Positions 1-8,997 of a stretch of DNA of 64,000 nucleotides are shown here, in pieces. Source of the DNA: JBJGXI01 sp045635475 (lineage in GTDB: Bacteria > Bacillota > Bacilli > Bacillales > Amphibacillaceae); contig NZ_JBJGXI010000004.1 in the NCBI RefSeq assembly GCF_045635475.1, positions 93,958-157,957 on the forward strand, written 5' to 3'. Under the pieces are notes generated by a model. That model was given only the letters and a program-made list of their open reading frames with translations. It had not been told where the DNA came from and did not search any database. Both the position numbers and the translations under genes were made by a program. Numbering within the stretch: the stretch's first letter is position 1; every line of letters begins with the position of its first letter.

Positions 1-1665
1 AACGGGGTAGCACTAACGGATTCGTTTGTTCTTCTTGGTACAACGAATCAGGAAGAGCCAACTGCAATTCCTGGAGAGATTGGTATCGGAGACTTCTACA
101 AGTTGAGTGGTGTGACTGTATCTGATTCAGCACTTACTGATGTGCAAGCGGGTGATTGGATTGAATACATGATTGATGTTCCTGAAGCTGGTGACTATTT
201 GTTTACACTTGGAATAAATACCAATGCCGCTGCAGGTGTTCACATAAAGAGTGAAAGGGCAGATACGTTAGCAGAGATTAATGTTCCTAATATTTGGGGA
301 GCATGGTCAGAAGTTATACAGCCAATCACACTAGAAGCAGGAGAGCAAAAGATAAGAGTGTATGCGGACAATGGAGAGATGGAACTGAATAAACTAGCTA
401 TTGATGTAATAGAGCCTGTAGAGTCCACAGAAGCTGTAGTTAAAGTGGAGGCGGAAGATTACGTTGATGCAAGTCAAGCAATCATTCAACTAGGTGATTC
501 GAGAACCAATATCGGATACACAGTTGCGGGCGGCTGGATTGACTACGTGATAAACGTTCCAGCGGGTAAGTATAAAGTTGCTTATCATTATTCAACTACT
601 GAAGGTGGCGTAAGCACTCGTGCTAATATAGGAGAAAGTCAAGTTACTACTCCCCTAGCAACAACAGGTGATTGGGCTACTTATCAAGATGTAGTGTCCA
701 GTGAAACGATTGTTATACCAGACGGGGATCAAACACTTCGTTTAGAGGTACTTGGTAATGGCTTCAACTTGGATTGGTTTGAATTGCAGTTTGTCGAGCC
801 TTTACCTGATGAAAATCCGTCAGGTGAAGATGTCGTAATAACAGAACCAATTGAATCAGACGGTAAATTTACGGTCGATATAAATAGTATTGAACGAGTA
901 AACAACGCTGGTGAATTAATCGTCAATATGGAAGAACTATTAGAAGCAAAAATTGAACTTTCAGAAGCGCAAATTCTACTCTTGAAAGAAAAAGGTGTTA
1001 GATTGACCTTGCAAAACAAGGAAACTATCGTAAGTTTTCCATCAAACGCATTACCTAATGGAGATGTCACAATCGATATTTCTGAAGTTACCGATCAAAC
1101 GTATACAGATGAAGCTATAAGTAAAGTGTTTGATTTTACTGTCAATAACGGTGAGTTTTCACAGTTTATAGAATCCGTAACGGTAGGGTTCAAAGTAAAT
1201 GATACGAATGGGAAGAATCTAGAAGTCCACTATTATGATGAAGATTCTAATGAATGGATAGCTATCGGCGGTGAATATAGAGAAGGTTATATATTTGCTG
1301 AGACAAATCACTTTAGTATATTCACAGTATTAGAGGTTTCACCTGATGAAGATGGCGAGCAACCAGGAGATGGTGAACAGCCGGGAGAAAATGAGCAGCC
1401 AGGAGATAGTGAGCAACCAGGGAATGGTGAACAGCCGGGAGAAGATGAGCAACCAGGAGAAGGCGAGCAGCCAGATGACAGCGAACAACCGAGCGATGGC
1501 AAAGAACCAGAAAATGATAATCAATCAGGTGATGAAGATCAATCTGATGATAAGGATCTTCCAGACACTGCGACATCTACCTTTAACTTTATGTTAGCAG
1601 GATTGATTATTCTTTTAATCGGCGGGCTTGTTTATGTTAGAAGTAGAAGAAGCACTTTAGAATAA
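1..1665 (+). CDS. Cell-wall-anchored carbohydrate-binding surface protein (C-terminal part)
   Basis: The reading frame is open from base 1, so the N-terminus lies outside the window. Two CBM6-like beta-sandwich modules are readable: one up to about base 420 (motif GDWIEYMIDVPEAGDY) and a better one at about 448-795 (begins EAEDYVDA, contains GGWIDYVINVPAGKY, ends LDWFELQFVE). A roughly 180-residue domain of a type found in Gram-positive surface proteins follows (ends AETNHFSIFTVLEV). Then come about ten acidic EQPG-type repeats (about 1357-1510). The C-terminus is a sortase signal: LPDTA at 1558-1572, a hydrophobic helix and the basic tail RSRR. Proteins with this layout are usually secreted glycoside hydrolases or adhesins; the catalytic part, if any, is upstream. 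LPDTA rather than LPxTG suggests a class D-type sortase (inference). Confidence 0.85.
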   Translation, partial: NGVALTDSFVLLGTTNQEEPTAIPGEIGIGDFYKLSGVTVSDSALTDVQAGDWIEYMIDVPEAGDYLFTLGINTNAAAGVHIKSERADTLAEINVPNIWGAWSEVIQPITLEAGEQKIRVYADNGEMELNKLAIDVIEPVESTEAVVKVEAEDYVDASQAIIQLGDSRTNIGYTVAGGWIDYVINVPAGKYKVAYHYSTTEGGVSTRANIGESQVTTPLATTGDWATYQDVVSSETIVIPDGDQTLRLEVLGNGFNLDWFELQFVEPLPDENPSGEDVVITEPIESDGKFTVDINSIERVNNAGELIVNMEELLEAKIELSEAQILLLKEKGVRLTLQNKETIVSFPSNALPNGDVTIDISEVTDQTYTDEAISKVFDFTVNNGEFSQFIESVTVGFKVNDTNGKNLEVHYYDEDSNEWIAIGGEYREGYIFAETNHFSIFTVLEVSPDEDGEQPGDGEQPGENEQPGDSEQPGNGEQPGEDEQPGEGEQPDDSEQPSDGKEPENDNQSGDEDQSDDKDLPDTATSTFNFMLAGLIILLIGGLVYVRSRRSTLE

Positions 1666-1668
1666 ATG

Positions 1669-1709
1669 AAAACACCACCAATTTACTGAAGATAAATTGG
1701 TGGTGTTTT
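1669..1709 (+). terminator. Rho-independent terminator of the surface protein gene
   Basis: A 17-bp perfect stem (AAAACACCACCAATTTA and its complement) with a 7-nt loop begins three bases after the stop codon and ends in a T-run. Confidence 0.9.
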
Positions 1710-1710
1710 T

Positions 1711-2480
1711 ACGTACTGAATATGAAGCAGTTACTACTTAGGGAGTATGTGGAAGAAGGTGAGGTAGTAATAAAGCGTATGTTGAAAGTGTGGTGATGGT
1801 CTAAGAGTGTGGATCTCGGAGCTGAGTGATTTGATTTGGGAAAATTGATAAATTAACAGGCGAGATTTTTGAAAAAGACTTTCTAATCTTTTTTGCCTTT
1901 GTGCCCAAATAATATTTAATTAAAGCAAAAAAAGCAAAAGAGCTCGATATTATAAATTATCGTGATTAGATGATGTCTCTATTGAAATGGATTTAATTCA
2001 AATTATTTAACCTGGTAAATTTGCATCAAAATTATTAGACTTTTATGGTTCTCCATTAATCTATTACACCACCACATATAGTACTCCGCATATCTAAATA
2101 GTTGAACCAACCAACTCCCTATTAGGGCTATTTAACAACTTACTGGCAACAGCAATCATATCTGTTATGAACACACTACGGATAGGGAAAAATATTAACC
2201 CCACCTAGTCCATCAAGTCAAAACACCCCAACAGCATAAGCAATCACTTTTGTGAACAACATCTAGGAGAAATCGACCCATAATCATTTCGGGGATTGGA
2301 TGATTTTTATTGCGTGGCGTGTATGCACTAGCTTGCGGAGAAAAGTGTAGCATACACATGGCGGTCGATGCATTTGTTTACTAGTTAATATTTAGACTCT
2401 ACCAAATGGGTTATACCATTGACCTTTCGTTCCAACGAATGATAGAAAGGATGAGTTACTGAGGACAGAGAATTTCTGCA
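1711..2480. other. Gene-free stretch, about 770 bp
   Basis: No credible gene on either strand. Short coding-like fragments broken by stops occur on the plus strand (for example around 1970-2095), which suggests a decayed gene, but I cannot assign a family. A short inverted repeat, GTGTATGC...GCATACAC, lies near 2318-2357. Confidence 0.5.
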
Positions 2481-3362
2481 TTACTGGGTTGCTTCTTGCG
2501 ATTCTATTCTCGCCCCCGGTAAACTCAACAAACTCATACCGACTAAAAATAACAGTGAGCCGAACACCACGTAGATGGTGATTGGTTCATTGTAAAATAA
2601 CCATGACCAGAATAAGGTGAATAACACACTGGAATTCACAAGAATCGCTGCAAGTAAAAAGGAAACACGCTTTAATGCCGTTGAATAGATGATAAAGCTA
2701 ACGCCTGTTATTAGTCCTAACAACAGCAATGCAATCAGCGATACTCCACCAAATTCACCAGTTGACTGAAATTGAAATGGAAGTGGGATGGCTGTTATGA
2801 TACTACACCACAGAAAGATCGATAAATTCATGTCGATCGCGCCCATTTTCTCTATCAATATCTTTTGGCTTACAAAATGAAAGCTAGCTCCAAAAGCAGA
2901 TATAGCGAAGACCAGTGTCAAAAACAAGTCAAATTCCAATAATTCACTTAAAGGCAAGCCGTTCCAACTAATTACAAAAACACCGGAAATGCAAAGTGCA
3001 ACAGCAGTCCAGGAAAGTATCGAGGCTTTTTCTTTAAAATAAAAAATAGAAAAGAGCAGCATGAAGATAGTTAAAAAAGGTGTGACTAATATTTGTTCAT
3101 AAGCATAGCCGATCGTAACACCAAAGTTTTCAAATAAATAGTTTACTATTTTTCCGAGTGCACCATACCAAATCCATTGTGATTTCCAGGAGATGTTTAT
3201 CTTTCGCTTGCTCAACAAAATAAACAAAACTAAAAAAGCGACACCAAGTGCGAAACGCAGAAATGTGATTGTATAGCTATCTAAAGAAAATGAAGCAGCC
3301 TTAACGAGTATGCTAACAAAGCTCCACATTAATGTACTAAGTAATAGAAGAAAGATTCCCAT
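2481..3362 (-). CDS. EamA-family (DMT superfamily) transporter
   Basis: This 293-residue integral membrane protein has about ten hydrophobic helices in two EamA-type halves, the usual architecture and length of drug/metabolite exporters. The substrate cannot be told from sequence. The second half carries the typical GxxF/ALKRVS pattern near residue 225. An AGGGTGA ribosome site precedes the ATG. It stands alone, flanked by non-coding stretches. A second, clearly different EamA protein lies at 20372-21265, so these are not recent duplicates. Confidence 0.85.
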   Translation of the reverse strand: MGIFLLLLSTLMWSFVSILVKAASFSLDSYTITFLRFALGVAFLVLFILLSKRKINISWKSQWIWYGALGKIVNYLFENFGVTIGYAYEQILVTPFLTIFMLLFSIFYFKEKASILSWTAVALCISGVFVISWNGLPLSELLEFDLFLTLVFAISAFGASFHFVSQKILIEKMGAIDMNLSIFLWCSIITAIPLPFQFQSTGEFGGVSLIALLLLGLITGVSFIIYSTALKRVSFLLAAILVNSSVLFTLFWSWLFYNEPITIYVVFGSLLFLVGMSLLSLPGARIESQEATQ

Positions 3363-3735
3363 ATGTATTTCGTCACCCTTTTTTTTGTAGCTCGGTTATC
3401 TTTATTCTAATCTAGTTAAGATTCGATTACTATATTTCCGGGGAAATTATTTCTTTATAGTTTGGTGGAAATTGGTGTCCTAACTATTGATGTTTAATTT
3501 TTCTCTATTTAACAATGTTTGAGGGATGTTAATGTTTGAATTAGCATACGAAATCTCAACCAAAATAGCCTATTAACAATAGTTGTTCTCAAAGAGCTAC
3601 GCTATGTTAGTTATGCTTTTTGATCTGTTGATTTTCATGAAAAGTGGGTAATCAAAATTTTATGTTAAAATAAAGATAGTGTTTGTGAAGTTTATTGTTA
3701 AATGGCAGGTTAATTGAATCGTAAGGAGGGCGAAG
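3363..3735. other. Intergenic region with an extended -10 promoter
   Basis: No gene seen. The 19-mer AAATTTTATGTTAAAATAA at 3655-3673 contains an extended -10 element (TGTTAAAAT) facing the small membrane protein gene at 3736. The identical 19-mer lies at 17978-17996 before another small membrane protein gene. Confidence 0.5.
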
Positions 3736-4041
3736 ATGTTTGCGCAGATATTTTTAGGGATTTTTATGATTATTATGGGGATTTCTCATTTGTTAAATAA
3801 AAGGTTATTTCTACAGAAAAATATCGAAAATCTTGTAAGTGATGTTCGCTCATATCAAAAAGGTGCAGCGTTGTCTTGTTGTTTATCTGGAATACTCTTT
3901 ATTACTATGGGTATTATTGAAAAAAAAGCAATATTCGAAACGTCAACTTTTGTAATAACATACATTTTTTTAGCTATTATTCCTCTGACCATCGCTATAT
4001 TAAACAATAAAAAGCATTCTGGTAAATATTTGGTTAGGTGA
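3736..4041 (+). CDS. Small membrane protein of unknown function
   Basis: 101 residues with three hydrophobic segments (about 1-18, 44-60 and 72-90) and a basic tail ending KKHSGKYLVR. An AAGGAGGG ribosome site stands about 7 bases before the ATG, and an extended -10 promoter is about 65 bp upstream, so it is very probably expressed. I do not recognise the family. The central segment after a QKGAALS stretch resembles the DUF3784-like small membrane proteins of Firmicutes, but only weakly. Confidence 0.65.
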   Translation: MFAQIFLGIFMIIMGISHLLNKRLFLQKNIENLVSDVRSYQKGAALSCCLSGILFITMGIIEKKAIFETSTFVITYIFLAIIPLTIAILNNKKHSGKYLVR

Positions 4042-4138
4042 ACCTGATTTCTTTCTTATTATCAATAAATATACTTGAACAAATCTTGAATAGCATTAGG
4101 TTTAGAAAAAGATTTCGGATCTGCGGATAAAAACTAAA

Positions 4139-4179
4139 AAGCACCCTGCCAAGCAGAAAATTGCTCGAACAGGGTGCTT
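4139..4179 (-). terminator. Terminator of the QorB-like reductase gene
   Basis: Arms AAGCACCCTG / CAGGGTGCTT close a stem-loop just past the stop codon of the minus-strand gene. On that strand the stem is followed by a T-run (AAAAA at 4136-4140 on the plus strand). Confidence 0.85.
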
Positions 4180-4186
4180 CCAAACT

Positions 4187-5065
4187 TTATAATGAAAGAT
4201 TTTTGTGGTTTTTAACCATATCAGTTAGTGACGATTCTTCACCAATTAGATTTTTTAAATCATTGGATGTTTTCGCTGTTTCGCCTTCAGAAATTGCCTG
4301 ATAAGTGGAAGCTGAGAATGCTGCAACGCCTTCAGGAAGTCCGATACTCGTTAACAATTTAACTTGTTCTTCATAACTAACGACAGTATGTTTCACATTT
4401 TTGCCGGTAACTTTTGTGACCACCTCTGCTAATTCGTCAAAGCTCCATGTTGTAGAGGATACAAAATTATATGTTTTATTTTCGTGCCCTTCTGATGCAA
4501 GAATTGCGGCTGTACCTTTTGCTAAATCAGCTCGATTAACCGTGTTGATCCGACCTGCTCCAGCATTGGTAACGATTGCGCCATTTTCAATAGAAGCAGC
4601 TAAATCTTTGTTAATAAATACTTCTGAATATAGCGAGTTTCTAATAAATGTATAAGGGGTACCTGACACACGGATGGCGTATTCTGTGTTTAAGTGTAGC
4701 AATGCCAAAGGTATTTGCGATTCTTCCGCGAAAGCATAGCTTGTATATGCGATATGTTTTACACCTGCATCGCGCCCTGCTTTAACGACATTTGCATGCT
4801 GAACAATTCGTTCTGTGTCATCAAAGCTGGAACTTGAAATAAATAGTAATTTTGATGCGCCAGCGAAGGCTTCTGGTAGTGATTCAGGGTTATCATAATC
4901 CCCGTATCGAATCTCGATTCCTAAGTCAGCGTATTGCTGCTTAGCTTTGTCTGTGTTTCGTGCAACAGCGACGATATCTTGTGCAGGGATTTTTTCATTC
5001 TCAAGCAGGTTGTTAATGATTAATCCTCCTAATTGACCTGTAGCACCTGTAATAATAATAGACAT
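4187..5065 (-). CDS. SDR/NmrA-type NAD(P)H:quinone oxidoreductase (QorB-like)
   Basis: The protein starts MSIIITGATGQLGG, so the dinucleotide-binding motif TGATGQLG sits at residues 6-13, as in atypical SDRs of the NmrA/QorB group. Central and C-terminal parts (YTSYAFAEES, FIRNSLYSEVF, FNFVSSTTW-like segments) match the QorB subfamily, which reduces quinones with NADPH in the cytosol. The start at 5065 is chosen because AAAGGAAGG stands 6 bases before it; an earlier in-frame ATG at 5113 would add 16 residues without a ribosome site. It is divergent from a MarR regulator at 5153, the usual layout for quinone/electrophile-induced reductases. Confidence 0.85.
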   Translation of the reverse strand: MSIIITGATGQLGGLIINNLLENEKIPAQDIVAVARNTDKAKQQYADLGIEIRYGDYDNPESLPEAFAGASKLLFISSSSFDDTERIVQHANVVKAGRDAGVKHIAYTSYAFAEESQIPLALLHLNTEYAIRVSGTPYTFIRNSLYSEVFINKDLAASIENGAIVTNAGAGRINTVNRADLAKGTAAILASEGHENKTYNFVSSTTWSFDELAEVVTKVTGKNVKHTVVSYEEQVKLLTSIGLPEGVAAFSASTYQAISEGETAKTSNDLKNLIGEESSLTDMVKNHKNLSL

Positions 5066-5115
5066 GTAAATCCTTCCTTTCTGCTTTTTCTTTACTATTT
5101 GTGAAAAAAACATTA

Positions 5116-5126
5116 ACCTTAAAGGT
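5116..5126. promoter_or_regulatory. Possible operator between reductase and MarR gene
   Basis: The perfect inverted repeat ACCTT-A-AAGGT lies in the divergent promoter region, just upstream of the MarR start. MarR proteins bind such palindromes and often control the divergent gene. Position and symmetry are seen; binding is inferred. Confidence 0.35.
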
Positions 5127-5152
5127 GATTAGCTTATAAAGGTGTGTGAGCA

Positions 5153-5587
5153 GTGAAATTATCATGGAATGACTATATTAGCATCAAACTACACAAAACT
5201 GATTTGAAACTAACCAGCTACATGAAAGCCCAACTTGAACCATTTAACCTTGCACCAGAACAGAGTTTAATTATGCTGTTACTTTGGGAAGAAGATGGTT
5301 TAACCCAATACCAATTAGCTAAACACCTGAATAAAGACAAAACAAATATCGCAAGAATGTGCGCTAACCTAGAGAGAAAAGGGTTCATTTATCGTGTCAA
5401 TTGTAAAGATGACCGACGTTCCATCAAGCTATTTCTCACTCCTTTAGGAAAACAATCAAAGGAAAGAATTATCCCGATTACGGAAAAATTCAATGACATA
5501 GTCTGTGAAAATCTAACATCAGATGAAATAAATCAACTGGAACATCTTTTAACAAAAATCAACGATAATGTAGAAAAATACAGTTAA
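5153..5587 (+). CDS. MarR-family transcriptional regulator
   Basis: A 144-residue protein of typical MarR length. The winged helix is at about residues 35-100: LTQYQLAKHLNKDKTNIARMCANLERKGFI is the recognition region and CKDDRRSIKLFLTPLGK the wing, with the family's D-x-R-(R/S) signature. Start is GTG with AAAGGTG about 8 bases upstream. It is divergently transcribed from the QorB-like reductase and probably represses it and itself. It has a Cys in the wing (C84) and one further on (C120), so thiol sensing of quinones is possible but not shown. Confidence 0.88.
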   Translation: MKLSWNDYISIKLHKTDLKLTSYMKAQLEPFNLAPEQSLIMLLLWEEDGLTQYQLAKHLNKDKTNIARMCANLERKGFIYRVNCKDDRRSIKLFLTPLGKQSKERIIPITEKFNDIVCENLTSDEINQLEHLLTKINDNVEKYS

Positions 5588-5683
5588 CACACTAATCAAG
5601 GATAAATAGTTGCTATAGCAACAAAGTTAAACGATAACAAACAAAAAGTAAAGTAACTCGCTTGCAGGATGAGGAGTAAGCAT

Positions 5684-5697
5684 ACTTACTTTTCATT
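5684..5697. promoter_or_regulatory. Inverted repeat upstream of the ribF-like gene
   Basis: GTAAG-CATA-CTTAC lies about 75 bp before the flavin gene. A separate perfect palindrome, GTTGCTATAGCAAC (5609-5622), follows the MarR gene. Either could be an operator. No FMN riboswitch is present in this leader. Confidence 0.25.
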
Positions 5698-5771
5698 GGA
5701 ACGATTAATCAGTAAAATAATAAACTAGGAACAGGGTAAGGTATGAGCACAGTTTTTCAAAAGGAAAAGGG

Positions 5772-6650
5772 ATGACAATGGAGATCATACATGTAACAGA
5801 TAAACTAGCAGCAGACACAGCATTATTAACCCTCGTGGTTGGGGAATTTGACGGTGTGCATAAAGGACATGAAGTACTGTTGCAAACGGCAAGAAATAAA
5901 ACAGATCAAGCGCATGAAAAGTTAGCGGCTGTGATTTTTTCTCGAAATGAAAATAAGCTCATCTCTGATCAAGATAAGTTGAACAGACTAAAGCAGTATG
6001 GTGTTGACAGGGTGTACCTCTTTGATAGTAAAACTACTGAAGCTTTTATGTTGGAACAGGTTGCTTCATTAAATATAAAGCGAGTCGTAATTGGAGAAAA
6101 ACAATCAGCAAATACGAAATCGCTTATTGATTTTTGTAAACAAATGAACATAGACATAATCGAGATATCGTCTGTAACAGAAAATGGAAAAGCAATCAGT
6201 ACTAGTGGCATTCGAAAATTAATTGGCGAAGGATTTATGGAACCAGTTCACGTGCTGTTAGGTCGTCCGTTTACACTTACTGGAACCGTCATTCATGGAG
6301 AAAAGGTGGGGCGCCAACTAGGGTTTCCAACGATTAACCTTGGTGGGGTGGACGATTTCGTGCAGCCAAAGCCCGGCGTTTACCTTGGCGTAGCAGGGAT
6401 CCATGAAGATGATGTTATTACTGCCTATTGGCATGTATTAATAAGTGCTGGCTACCGGCCCACGGTAAATGGCAAAGGTTACTTAGTTGAAGCTCATTTG
6501 TTAAACTTTAGTGGTGACTTATATGGTAAAACGGTATCTGTTTCTTTTCTCCGTTATATGAGAGGTGAAATAAAATTTACCGATCTTAATGCCCTAGTGC
6601 AACAAATGGATCAAGATAAATTGGATGCACAGAAACTGATTGGAATGTAA
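5772..6650 (+). CDS. Riboflavin kinase / FAD synthetase-like protein
   Basis: The N-terminal half is a nucleotidyltransferase domain (VGEFDGVHKGHEVLL near residue 22, with the HxGH signature as HKGH, and ISTSGIRKLI near residue 143). The C-terminal half is a flavokinase (GRPFTLTGTVIHGEKVGRQLGFPTINL, then PKPGVYLG). These are the domains of RibF/RibC, which makes FMN and FAD from riboflavin. At 292 residues it is slightly shorter than housekeeping RibF (about 310-320), and it is paired with an FMN reductase rather than truB/rpsO. It is therefore probably a second, specialised copy like B. subtilis RibR. Two ATGs, 5772 and 5778, are possible; AAGGAAAAGGG is better spaced for the second. Confidence 0.85.
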   Translation: MTMEIIHVTDKLAADTALLTLVVGEFDGVHKGHEVLLQTARNKTDQAHEKLAAVIFSRNENKLISDQDKLNRLKQYGVDRVYLFDSKTTEAFMLEQVASLNIKRVVIGEKQSANTKSLIDFCKQMNIDIIEISSVTENGKAISTSGIRKLIGEGFMEPVHVLLGRPFTLTGTVIHGEKVGRQLGFPTINLGGVDDFVQPKPGVYLGVAGIHEDDVITAYWHVLISAGYRPTVNGKGYLVEAHLLNFSGDLYGKTVSVSFLRYMRGEIKFTDLNALVQQMDQDKLDAQKLIGM

Positions 6651-6698
6651 GTTCCTCTAAGGAGTAGGAATTTGTCCATAAATAAGGAGGGAGCAACA

Positions 6699-7232
6699 GT
6701 GAAACTTGTAGGAATTGCGGGTTCATTAGCTAGCTGGAAGACGAATGTAGCCGTTCATACAGTATTGACAGAAGCGAGAAGGCTTGACTCAACTGTAGAA
6801 ACGGAATTGATTGATTTAAGAGATTTTGAAGTAGAATTTGCAAATGGAAATCCGTTGGCGTATTTCAATCAAGATACATTTAATGTTGTTAACAAGGTGA
6901 TGTTAGCCGATGCATTAGTATTCGGTACGCCGATTTATCAAGCATCAATCACAGGAGCTTTGAAGAATTTACTCGATCATTTAGAGCCTGATGCATTTAA
7001 AGGTAAGGTAACGGGAATGATTACAACCGGCGCAGTGGAGAAGCACTTTCTTGTGGCCGAGTATCAATTAAAACCAATCCTTTCTTATTTAAAAGGACTT
7101 GTACCAACCGGGAATGCTTTCATTCATAATGATTCTTATAATGATGAAAATGAAATTATAGATCGAGATGCATTTGAGCGCATGCATAAACTTGCTGCTG
7201 AAGTGATTCAATTGCAGAAAAGTTTAGGTTAA
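6699..7232 (+). CDS. NADPH-dependent FMN reductase family protein
   Basis: A 177-residue flavodoxin-fold protein. The N-terminus (KLVGIAGSLASWKTN) is the phosphate-binding loop of the NADPH-FMN reductase family, and FGTPIYQASITGALKNLLD near residue 75 is the flavin-contacting segment. GTG at 6699 is chosen as start because AAGGAGGG lies 7 bases before it; an upstream TTG at 6672 would start before that ribosome site. It follows the riboflavin kinase-like gene after 48 bases in the same direction, so the pair likely makes and then reduces FMN. In other bacteria such reductases feed flavin-dependent monooxygenases; none is adjacent here. Confidence 0.88.
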   Translation: MKLVGIAGSLASWKTNVAVHTVLTEARRLDSTVETELIDLRDFEVEFANGNPLAYFNQDTFNVVNKVMLADALVFGTPIYQASITGALKNLLDHLEPDAFKGKVTGMITTGAVEKHFLVAEYQLKPILSYLKGLVPTGNAFIHNDSYNDENEIIDRDAFERMHKLAAEVIQLQKSLG

Positions 7233-7265
7233 AAGTAGAAAATTATGGGACCATAAAATAAATAA

Positions 7266-7302
7266 CCATCTGTCCTATCATAGACTCGGATAGGGCAGAT
7301 GG
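7266..7302. terminator. Probable bidirectional terminator
   Basis: A 14-bp stem (CCATCTGTCCTATC with one mismatch) lies between the convergent FMN reductase and lipoprotein genes. A T-rich tract follows on the minus strand; the plus-strand tail is weaker. Confidence 0.55.
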
Positions 7303-7340
7303 AAGTTATGTGAGTTTAGCTTTGTCGTTATAAAAAAACA

Positions 7341-7613
7341 CTAACAAATAGAAACCTCGCCTTTTATAATCTCACCATTCTGGTCATCAACATGTTCTGT
7401 TCCACTTTCACAGTTTTCTTCATTCTCCCATTCAATTATGTATTTACCCCTTTTGTGACTCACTTCACTAATCTTGACCACTCCAATTTCTCCAGCGTGA
7501 CGATTCAAAATAATTTCTTCTGCTTGTTCTTGAGAGATTTTAGGTGCTGGCTGATTACAAGCACCTAAAGTCAAACTTACAGCTACTAATACCACTATTA
7601 GTATTTTTTTCAT
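7341..7613 (-). CDS. Small lipoprotein
   Basis: 90 residues. MKKILIVVLVAVSLTLGAC is a lipoprotein signal peptide with lipobox LGAC, so the mature protein is anchored by Cys19 on the outer face of the membrane. The short mature part (EQAEEIILNRHAG...GKYIIEWENEEN...) resembles a PepSY-like fold, but this is weak. The start at 7613 has GGAGG 9 bases upstream; an in-frame start at 7667 would overlap the preceding gene and bury the signal peptide. It probably forms an operon with the membrane protein upstream (7664-8107). Confidence 0.72.
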   Translation of the reverse strand: MKKILIVVLVAVSLTLGACNQPAPKISQEQAEEIILNRHAGEIGVVKISEVSHKRGKYIIEWENEENCESGTEHVDDQNGEIIKGEVSIC

Positions 7614-7663
7614 AGGTTCTGTCCTCCAATATGATGTGCATTCTTTCGGATAACGCCATAAAA

Positions 7664-8107
7664 TCATTTCTTCCTATTATAAGACAGCTTGATTGCAACT
7701 ACAGTGAGCCCAACTAAAATGATCGCCCCTGCAGCGAGAAGTATCTTTATAATCTGAGTTGGATTTGTCTTTTCTCCAACATGTTCTCCTCTTCGGATCG
7801 CTTTTCTATATTCTCCATCTGAAACTTCAACGGCAATCGCTTCATTTGTGTTTATACCTTTAATTGAATAGTATTCGGTGCCGCGTTCATATGCATTGGA
7901 GAAGTTGCCAGTATAACTTTCCATATCGGAATAAACAGTTACCTGCCCAATCTTCTTATCAATATCCGTTACATACTCATCGGTTACTTCATAGATGTAA
8001 CCATCCCAAACAACAAATATATACGCCCATGAAGTGGCTAATGATTTGCTAGGGAACAGAAAAGCAATCAACAAAGCTAATAACAGAAATATGCTGATTT
8101 TCTTCAC
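7664..8107 (-). CDS. Membrane-anchored extracytoplasmic protein, unknown function
   Basis: 147 residues. It has an N-terminal signal-like helix ending LATSW (about 1-25), an extracytoplasmic stretch of about 90 residues rich in Tyr, Glu and Asp, and a C-terminal membrane helix (about 122-140) with a basic tail SYNRKK. The start is GTG with AAAGG upstream. The gene ends 50 bases before the lipoprotein start on the same strand, so the two may act together at the cell surface. I do not recognise a named family. Confidence 0.65.
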   Translation of the reverse strand: MKKISIFLLLALLIAFLFPSKSLATSWAYIFVVWDGYIYEVTDEYVTDIDKKIGQVTVYSDMESYTGNFSNAYERGTEYYSIKGINTNEAIAVEVSDGEYRKAIRRGEHVGEKTNPTQIIKILLAAGAIILVGLTVVAIKLSYNRKK

Positions 8108-8324
8108 ACCATCACAACCTTTCGAGTTAAACTCGGGTTTTAAGATGAATCCAACATCACTTTTCTTTATTGCCTTCAGGATAAGTTAATTTTACATCGA
8201 CGATCTATTACTTTTTAGACGTAACTATTTTTGAAAAGTCACAATTTTTCATTTCTTAGTAGACAAATCTAGCTATAGTTGTAAAATTTAAATTAAGAGT
8301 TTAAAAGAAGGAGGAGTGTGAGTT

Positions 8325-8759
8325 ATGTCAAAGCATCACTTGTTTACGAGAGTTGGTTACAACTATATCCCAACAACTGCTATTGATGAATCGATTAATT
8401 GGTACAAGGAAAATTTAGGTCTAAAGTTTATTAACAAGTTCCAGGACAGAGGATCACACATCGCCGTATTTCATTATCCACATCAGCATGCGATTGCTAC
8501 TGTACTAATTGAAACGACGGACAAAGCGCCTTTTGAACTTCTTCGTAATGGACAGCCATTTCCAGTAATGGCTTTGAATTGTGTGGATATTGATTATACA
8601 CATCAGCAAATGAAGGAAAAAGGTATTAAAGTGGATACGATCAAGCCACTTGGTAATGGAGAGGCTAAATATTTTTATTTTAGAGACAACCAAGGTAATT
8701 TGTTGGAAGCTGCTTGGTCTATTTGGGATACAAAGGATGATATAAAGGAAGATTTTTAA
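8325..8759 (+). CDS. VOC-family (glyoxalase/bleomycin-resistance fold) protein
   Basis: A 144-residue single-chain VOC protein. The first beta-alpha-beta-beta-beta unit starts RVGYNYIPTTAIDESINWYKENLGLKF, and the second ends KYFYFRDNQGNLLEAAW, with the Glu that usually binds metal in this fold. The AAGGAGGAG ribosome site is well placed. The family covers lyases, dioxygenases and resistance proteins; neighbours give no hint of substrate. Confidence 0.85.
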   Translation: MSKHHLFTRVGYNYIPTTAIDESINWYKENLGLKFINKFQDRGSHIAVFHYPHQHAIATVLIETTDKAPFELLRNGQPFPVMALNCVDIDYTHQQMKEKGIKVDTIKPLGNGEAKYFYFRDNQGNLLEAAWSIWDTKDDIKEDF

Positions 8760-8997
8760 TCTGGGGAGAAGATGGTTAGGATCTATGTTGCCCACATGAT
8801 TCCTGTAATTATGTGTTCCGCACCGATAATGAGAATAAAGGAATATCATCTAAGAAGGACGAATAAATTAAAGTGAGTCTATGTGGGTAATATGTTAGTC
8901 AGTTTCTTATATAACATTCCAACGTGGGAATGTAGTCTATTTACATGCACCTTTGTAGACATGGATGAGGTTCAAAAAATTCTAGGAGGGAAATTAA

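Noticed and set aside
1357..1510. Tandem DNA repeat of independent interest
   Set aside because: It is explained by the EQPG-type coding repeats of the surface protein stalk.
2020..2095. Remnant of a LysA-like decarboxylase (LLDFYGSPLIYY)
   Set aside because: The match is about a dozen residues and stops follow at once; not enough to name a family.
5588..5771. FMN riboswitch before the flavin gene
   Set aside because: The conserved RFN-element segments are not present; only short palindromes were found.
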